A DNA stretch of 5,166 bases, taken from positions 460 through 5,625 of the forward strand of contig KL569527.1 in NCBI GenBank assembly GCA_000715685.1, given 5' to 3'. The position numbers and the translations under genes are program-made. The notes under the pieces are model-generated. The model saw nothing but the letters and a program-made list of their open reading frames with translations, made no database searches and was not told the DNA's origin. This stretch comes from Streptomyces lilacinus (GTDB taxonomy: Bacteria; Actinomycetota; Actinomycetes; Streptomycetales; Streptomycetaceae). Positions 1 to 5,166 of the stretch are shown here, one piece after another (positions within the stretch are counted from its first letter, which is position 1; the number at the start of each line of letters is the position of its first letter).

Positions 1-1001
<1,001 letters not shown>

Positions 1002-1040
1002 GGGCGGAATTCGCGGGGGTGTGAATGATGAATATGGACA

Positions 1041-1045
1041 GGGAG
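1041..1045 (+). promoter_or_regulatory. Ribosome binding site favouring a TTG start for the ATPase
   Basis: GGGAG ends 8 bases before TTG at 1054, a normal spacing. The other in-frame starts are worse: GTG at 976 lies inside the PKS end with no purine-rich site before it, GTG at 1021 has a G-run directly against it, and GTG at 1060 is 14 bases away. Confidence 0.5.
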
Positions 1046-1053
1046 ACAATGCC

Positions 1054-1866
1054 TTGACTGTGAGGATCACGTCGGCCGAGGGCGCCCCACCGCCCGTCGG
1101 CGACAACCAGCACGCGGCTTTCGAACTGGTCGCGCTGCACAAGGAGTTCGGTGGGTACGCGGCGGTCAAGCGGGCCCATCTGACGGTGCGGCCGGGCTCG
1201 TTCTACGGGCTGGTGGGTCCCAATGGAGCGGGCAAGACCACTCTTCTGTCGATGGCGGTCGGCCTGCAGCGCCCCGACGAGGGGCGGGCCAGGGTCTTCG
1301 GCATCGACGTCTGGGAGGAGCCGGAGCGCGCCAAGGAGCTGATGGGCGTCCTGCCCGACGGCCTGGCCATGCCCGAACAGCTCACCGGCCGCGAACTGCT
1401 CACCTATCTGGGACGGCTGCGCGGCCTCGACCGCGACACGGTCGACGCCCGCGCCGACGAGCTCCTGGCCGTCCTCGAACTGACCGGGGACGTCGAACGC
1501 ACCCTCGTCCTCGACTACTCCACCGGCATGCGTAAGAAGATCGGCCTGGCCACCGCGCTTCTGCACGGTCCGAGACTCCTCGTCCTCGACGAGCCCTTCG
1601 AAGCGGTCGACCCGGTCTCGGCCGTCGTCCTCAAGCGCATCCTCAACCGTTTCGTCGCCTCCGGCGGTTCGGTCGTGCTCTCCAGCCACGTGATGGCCCT
1701 GGTGGAGCAGCTCTGCGACACCGTGGCCGTCATGGCCAAGGGGCAGGTCGTGGTCGAGGGACCGGTCGCGGAGGTCCGCGGCGGCAAAACCCTCGAAGAG
1801 ACCTTCGTGGAGCTCGTCGGCCACCAGACCGGCGGCGAGGAAGGTCTGTCGTGGCTCTCGCGCTGA
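1054..1866 (+). CDS. ABC transporter ATP-binding protein (ABC-2 exporter type)
   Basis: ATPase subunit of an ABC exporter, about 270 residues from the preferred TTG start; it would power the permease encoded next. From that start the motifs are: Walker A GPNGAGKTT (about 55-63), Walker B LLVLDEP (175-181), a D-loop region FEAVDP (182-187) and H-loop SSH (His about 212). Two motifs are off consensus. The Q-loop region reads MGVLPDG (97-103), with Asp where Gln normally stands. The signature reads YSTGMRKK (155-162) instead of LSGGQ; YSTGM-type signatures are known in DrrA/CcmA-like exporter ATPases. The catalytic Glu of Walker B is intact, so ATP hydrolysis is expected. No membrane segment is seen. 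The gene starts 52 bases after the PKS stop and overlaps the permease by 16 bases, which suggests translational coupling and a role in export or self-protection in the cluster. The start is uncertain: in-frame GTG at 976 or 1021 would add 26 or 11 residues. Confidence 0.93.
   Translation: MTVRITSAEGAPPPVGDNQHAAFELVALHKEFGGYAAVKRAHLTVRPGSFYGLVGPNGAGKTTLLSMAVGLQRPDEGRARVFGIDVWEEPERAKELMGVLPDGLAMPEQLTGRELLTYLGRLRGLDRDTVDARADELLAVLELTGDVERTLVLDYSTGMRKKIGLATALLHGPRLLVLDEPFEAVDPVSAVVLKRILNRFVASGGSVVLSSHVMALVEQLCDTVAVMAKGQVVVEGPVAEVRGGKTLEETFVELVGHQTGGEEGLSWLSR
1837..1844 (+). promoter_or_regulatory. Strong ribosome binding site for the permease
   Basis: GAGGAAGG, close to the ideal Shine-Dalgarno sequence, lies 6 bases before the GTG at 1851 and inside the end of the ATPase gene. 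It fixes the permease start and supports balanced production of the two subunits. Confidence 0.85.
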
Positions 1867-3701
1867 TCCAGATGAAGTTCGCCGTCCTGCGGCGAGACCT
1901 GTCCGGACCGCGTGCGACCTGGGTGTTCAGTGGCGCCGTGGCCGGGCTGGCCATGGCGGCGTCCACCATCGCCATGGCCACCGTCGACGCCCCTGACCCG
2001 GGCACCGTACGGGACCTGCTCGCGGTCCTCTTCGCGCTGTGGACGCTGGGCTGGATGCTGGGCCCGGTCGCCACCGGGCAACCGGTGCTGCGCGCGGAGC
2101 AGTTCGCGCTCCAGCCCATCCCGCGCCGCCGGCTGGCGCTCGGCCTGCTCGGGGCCGGGTTCGTCGCTGTGACCGCTGTGGTGTCGCTGGTGGCGTTCGC
2201 CGCGCTGCTGGTGTTCGGGCTGCGGCTGGGCACCGTGCCCGCGCTCGTCTCCGTACCGGCGCTCCTCCTGCAGCTCACCCTGGCCGTACTCCTGTCACGG
2301 CTCATGGGGCGGCTGTTCGGCGCGCTGGCCCGTTCGCGTGTGGGCGCGGTGCTCGGCGCGGTGCTCACGGCGGCGATGCTCGTGGTCGCCTCGTCCGGCT
2401 GGATCGTCTTCTCGGCCCTCGACGCCGTCCTCCGGACCGGATTCTCGCCCGTCTTCTCCACCGTGGTGCGCGCCCTGCCCTCCGGCTGGGGAGCGGTCGC
2501 CGTGGAGGCGTCGGCCCGCCAGGACTGGCTGATGACGGGACTTCCGCTGGCCGGACTCGTCCTGCTCCAGGCCGTCCTCTGGGTGGCCTGGAACCGTTCG
2601 CTCGGACCGGCCCGCTGGAGTCGCCCGACAGTACGGGGCTCCTCCGCCGACCGGGCAGCCCCGCGCGGCCGCGCGTCCCTGAGCCCCACGGGAGCCGTCT
2701 ACGTCAAGGAGCTGCGCACCTACACCCGCGACCCGCAGCGTCTCCAGAGCCTGATCGTCCCGCCCGTCTTCGCGGTACTGAGCGCCCTGGTCCCGCTGGC
2801 CTTCGGCTCCACCGTCTTCCTTCCCTTCATGGGCGCGCTCACCGCCCTGATGGGCGCGGCGACCTGCGCCAATCTCTACGGCCAGGACGGTACGGCCCTC
2901 TGGTTGACCCTGCAGACCCCCGGCAGCGAACGCGCCGACGTGCGGGGTCGTCAACTCGCCTGGATCGTCGTCTTCACCCCCCTCTCCCTCCTCCTCACCG
3001 CGGCGGGCATCGCCGTGGCCGGACAGCCCGACCTCAACCCCTGGGCCCTGACCGCGACCTTCGCCCTCCTGGGCGGTGGCGCGGGCATGGTCCCCCTGGT
3101 GGGCATCGACCAGCTCACCCCGGGCCCTGACCCCCGGGCCGCGAAGAACGCGGCAGCCGATCATTCCGACGTGGCCGGCCAGGCCTTCTCCATGCTCTTC
3201 CTGGCCCTCACCACCGCGGTGCCCGCCCTGTGCGTGACGCTGGCGGGCCACCTCCTCCACAACCCGTCACTCCTGTGGGCCGGCGTCCCGGTCGGCGTCG
3301 TCACCGGCTGGATCGCGTACGTGATGCTGGGCCAGGCCGCCCACCGCAACCTGCGCAAGCGTGGCCCCGAGCTGCTCTTCTTGATGCGCACCGGCAAGCA
3401 GCAACACCAGGCCGAGCCCGGCCAGGCCGGTGCGTCCTTCATCAAGGTTCTCCCCGCCCACCGCCAACGTCTTCTGTGGATCAGCTTCCTGGCCGGCTGC
3501 ATCGCCCTGTTCCCGCAGGCCCTGGTGCCGACCCTGATGAAGCTCTCCGACCACGTGGAACCCCTTTGGTTCCTGGCCCTCCACATGCGCCCCGAGTGGC
3601 AGTGGCCGACGGTCTTCCTGATGTACGCGATCGGCGTGTTGGCCTTCACGGTCGCCGCCCGCATCGCCTTCACCGCCATCAAGGCGGCCCGCGCGGCCTG
3701 A
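1851..3701 (+). CDS. ABC-2-type transporter permease, large integral membrane protein
   Basis: Membrane subunit of the exporter, 616 residues, beginning with GTG. I count about 12-14 hydrophobic segments, roughly at residues 22-44, 56-75, 95-124, 128-151, 164-190, 226-247, 301-318, 322-342, 369-391, 397-419, 445-468, 474-493, 541-564 and 585-607. A hydrophilic, Arg-rich stretch (about 248-300) splits the protein into halves, and the second half opens with YVKELRTYTRDPQR, reminiscent of the start of the first (QMKFAVLRRDLSGPR). This suggests two fused ABC-2-like halves, so one copy might pair with two ATPase subunits. A further notable segment is YGQDGTALWLTLQTPG (343-358). After a charged stretch (about 500-540) a tail with two more hydrophobic segments follows. 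The gene overlaps the ATPase gene by 16 bases and is closed by a terminator 29 bases after its stop. The substrate is not shown by sequence; position between PKS genes suggests the cluster's polyketide. Confidence 0.9.
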   Translation: MALALIQMKFAVLRRDLSGPRATWVFSGAVAGLAMAASTIAMATVDAPDPGTVRDLLAVLFALWTLGWMLGPVATGQPVLRAEQFALQPIPRRRLALGLLGAGFVAVTAVVSLVAFAALLVFGLRLGTVPALVSVPALLLQLTLAVLLSRLMGRLFGALARSRVGAVLGAVLTAAMLVVASSGWIVFSALDAVLRTGFSPVFSTVVRALPSGWGAVAVEASARQDWLMTGLPLAGLVLLQAVLWVAWNRSLGPARWSRPTVRGSSADRAAPRGRASLSPTGAVYVKELRTYTRDPQRLQSLIVPPVFAVLSALVPLAFGSTVFLPFMGALTALMGAATCANLYGQDGTALWLTLQTPGSERADVRGRQLAWIVVFTPLSLLLTAAGIAVAGQPDLNPWALTATFALLGGGAGMVPLVGIDQLTPGPDPRAAKNAAADHSDVAGQAFSMLFLALTTAVPALCVTLAGHLLHNPSLLWAGVPVGVVTGWIAYVMLGQAAHRNLRKRGPELLFLMRTGKQQHQAEPGQAGASFIKVLPAHRQRLLWISFLAGCIALFPQALVPTLMKLSDHVEPLWFLALHMRPEWQWPTVFLMYAIGVLAFTVAARIAFTAIKAARAA

Positions 3702-3716
3702 CCCCTCCACCCGTCA

Positions 3717-3731
3717 CCGCACCAAGTGCGG
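3717..3731 (+). repeat. Short perfect palindrome before the terminator
   Basis: CCGCAC-CAA-GTGCGG is an inverted repeat with 6-base arms and a 3-base spacer. Its last base is the first base of the terminator stem. It could form a small hairpin next to the terminator or be an operator half-site pair; neither can be settled here. Confidence 0.45.
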
Positions 3732-3772
3732 CCCGGAACCCCTGCCGTAGGGGCTCCGGGCTTCGCTTTTTT
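3731..3772 (+). terminator. Rho-independent terminator after the ABC transporter genes
   Basis: Two 13-base arms, 3731-3743 and 3749-3761, pair with a single A-C mismatch around the 5-base loop GCCGT. The stem is rich in G-C pairs and is followed by TTCGCTTTTTT (3762-3772). The T-run lies only on the + strand side, so it should stop transcription coming from the permease gene and shield the following PKS gene from read-through. Confidence 0.88.
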
Positions 3773-3777
3773 AGGGG

Positions 3778-3806
3778 TTGGGGGCAATGCGACCCGTACC
3801 TAGCAT
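3778..3806 (+). promoter_or_regulatory. Candidate promoter of the loading-module PKS gene
   Basis: TTGGGG (3778-3783) and TAGCAT (3801-3806) are 17 bases apart. TAGCAT matches five of six positions of the streptomycete -10 consensus TAGRRT, and the -35 shares the TTG core of TTGAC. It stands directly after a terminator and before a gene that needs its own promoter. Transcription would begin near 3812-3814, giving a leader of about 27 bases. The weak -35 half suggests help from an activator, which is inference. Confidence 0.55.
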
Positions 3807-3825
3807 GAAGATCGCCACCATCCTC

Positions 3826-3832
3826 GGGGGAG
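3826..3832 (+). promoter_or_regulatory. Ribosome binding site of the loading-module PKS
   Basis: GGGGGAG lies 7 bases before the ATG at 3840 and supports that start. The protein then reaches the conserved KS opening [13 protein letters not shown] after only 10 residues. Confidence 0.8.
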
Positions 3833-3839
3833 ACCTTTA

Positions 3840-5166
3840 ATGCCTGAAGTGCGTGCCGAAAACGTCGAACCTGTAGCAGTTGTCGGGCTGGCTTGCCGAC
3901 TGCCGGGAGCAGCAGATCCGCAGGCGTTCTGGCAATTGCTGAGGAATGGGCTCGACGCGACCGGTGAAGTGCCCGAAGATCGCTGGACCTCCGCCGATGC
4001 GTCGGAGGTCCGACGGGGCGCATTCCTGGACCGGGTCGATGAATTCGATCCCGGATTCTTCGCCATTTCGCCGCGCGAGGCCGCCGCCATGGACCCCCAG
4101 CAGCGGCTGATGCTGGAGCTGGCCTGGGAGGCGTTGGAGGACGCGCGCGTCGTACCGGCCGCCCTGGACGGCACGCAGACGGGCGTGTTCCTGGGTGCGA
4201 TCTACGACGACTACGCGAGGCTTCAGCAGCACGGCGGCCCGGGAGCCATCGACCGGAACTCGATGACGGCGCTTCACCGCAGCATCATCGCGAACCGGAT
4301 CTCGTACTTCCTGCACGCGCACGGGCCCAGCATGGTGGTCGACGCGGGCCAGTCGTCCTCGCTGGTGGCCGTTCATCTGGCCTGCGAGAGCCTGCGCCGC
4401 GGTGAGTCGACGCTCGCCCTCGCTGGTGGTGTGAACCTGAACATCGCGGCGGAGAGCACCCTTGCCGCCGCCCGGTTCGGGGGGCTTTCTCCCGACGGAC
4501 GGTGCTTCACCTTCGACGCCCGCGCCAACGGTTTCGTACGGGGCGAGGGCGGCGTGCTCATCGCGCTCAAGCCCCTGTCGCGCGCCCTGGCCGACGGCGA
4601 CCGCATCCACTGCGTGATCGAAGGCAGCGCGGTCAACAACGACGGCGGCGGAACCAGCCTGACCGCTCCCAGCGAGCAGGCACAGCGCGCGGTGCTGCGG
4701 GCCGCGTACGACAACGCGGGCATCGACCCGGCGGAGGTCGGATACGTCGAACTGCACGGCAGTGGCACCCCGGTGGGCGACCCGATCGAAGCGGCCGCGC
4801 TGGGCGCGGTGCTCGGCGCCGCACGACGGACACAGAATCCGCTGCCCGTCGGATCGGTGAAGACCAACATCGGTCACCTCGAGGCCGCGGGAGGCGCGGC
4901 CGGGCTGCTCAAGGCCGTACTCGTCCTCAAGCACGGGCAGGTGCCGGCGAGCCTCAATTTCGAGAACCCCCATCCGCGTATCCCGCTCGACGCACTCAAT
5001 CTGAGCGTGCAGCGCGACCTTGCCGAGTTCCCGCCGTCGGCGGCAGACGGCCGGCGCATCGCCGGTGTCAGCTCCTTCGGCATGGGGGGAACCAACTGCC
5101 ACGTGGTGCTGGCAGAAGCCCCGGAAGACGCTCCCGGGGAGAACTCTGCCCAGCGTGCGGCGGACA
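3840..5166 (+). CDS. Type I modular polyketide synthase, loading-module start with KSQ domain, 3' truncated
   Basis: First 442 residues of a PKS that initiates chain synthesis. Nearly all of it is one ketosynthase-like domain (about residues 11-426). The active-site position reads [15 protein letters not shown], with Gln171 (CAG, nt 4350-4352) where condensing KS domains have Cys. This marks a KSQ domain, which does not condense but decarboxylates malonyl- or methylmalonyl-ACP to give the acetyl or propionyl starter. The rest of the decarboxylation machinery is present: His306 in ELHGSGTP, and Lys341 and His346 in [12 protein letters not shown]. The domain ends with [20 protein letters not shown] and the KS-AT linker begins. 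A loading acyltransferase and ACP, then extension modules, are expected beyond the window. Only 10 residues precede the KS core, so there is no N-terminal coiled-coil docking domain, as suits the first protein of the line. The gene has its own candidate promoter and a terminator in front. The frame is open with no premature stop. Confidence 0.96.
   Translation, partial: MPEVRAENVEPVAVVGLACRLPGAADPQAFWQLLRNGLDATGEVPEDRWTSADASEVRRGAFLDRVDEFDPGFFAISPREAAAMDPQQRLMLELAWEALEDARVVPAALDGTQTGVFLGAIYDDYARLQQHGGPGAIDRNSMTALHRSIIANRISYFLHAHGPSMVVDAGQSSSLVAVHLACESLRRGESTLALAGGVNLNIAAESTLAAARFGGLSPDGRCFTFDARANGFVRGEGGVLIALKPLSRALADGDRIHCVIEGSAVNNDGGGTSLTAPSEQAQRAVLRAAYDNAGIDPAEVGYVELHGSGTPVGDPIEAAALGAVLGAARRTQNPLPVGSVKTNIGHLEAAGGAAGLLKAVLVLKHGQVPASLNFENPHPRIPLDALNLSVQRDLAEFPPSAADGRRIAGVSSFGMGGTNCHVVLAEAPEDAPGENSAQRAAD

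Noticed and set aside
2039..3130. Alternative + strand open frame inside the permease gene.
   Set aside because: Its product is an Arg/Gly/Pro/Ala-rich out-of-frame translation; the permease frame has clear hydrophobic segments and a strong ribosome binding site.
3737..3779. AACCCCT (3737-3743) in the left terminator arm is fully complementary to AGGGGTT (3773-3779), which looks like an antiterminator pairing.
   Set aside because: The second copy is made only after the T-run, so it cannot form in time to stop termination; G-rich short matches are common here.
3837..5102. 421-codon minus-strand open frame opposite the KSQ domain.
   Set aside because: It lies antisense to a fully conserved ketosynthase; the product has no recognisable domain and its composition follows from the opposite strand.

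Overview
The window is high-GC DNA with strong G/C preference at third codon positions, GTG/TTG starts and a Streptomyces-type promoter candidate. It reads as part of a modular type I polyketide biosynthetic cluster from an actinomycete, most likely Streptomyces or a close relative. All four genes lie on the + strand, and I cannot name the product.

Layout: (1) Positions 1-1001 hold the 3' end of a modular PKS gene: the end of a ketoreductase with its catalytic tetrad, an acyl carrier protein, and an acidic C-terminal docking domain in place of a thioesterase. (2) About 52 bases later comes an ABC-transporter ATPase (preferred TTG start at 1054, stop at 1866). (3) A large ABC-2-type permease overlaps its end by 16 bases (1851-3701). 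(4) The 138-base gap after the permease holds a small palindrome, a strong rho-independent terminator (3731-3772), a candidate promoter (3778-3806) and a clear ribosome binding site. (5) A second PKS gene starts at 3840 and runs off the window. Its ketosynthase has glutamine in place of the active-site cysteine, so it is a KSQ decarboxylase domain of a loading module. This gene therefore encodes the start of an assembly line.

How the parts fit: the upstream PKS, ATPase and permease look like one transcription unit ending at the terminator. The loading-module PKS appears to begin a new, separately promoted unit. The upstream PKS carries a C-terminal docking domain and no thioesterase, so it must pass its chain to another PKS protein. 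The next gene cannot be that partner, because it starts directly with KSQ and lacks an N-terminal docking domain. Gene order and assembly-line order therefore break here, with the transporter pair, probably an exporter of the polyketide, sitting at the break.

I see no RNA genes, insertion sequences, CRISPR arrays or attachment sites. The known parts are well explained. The most informative points are the KSQ site, the assembly-line and transcription boundary, the non-standard Q-loop and signature of the ATPase, and its unusual start region.
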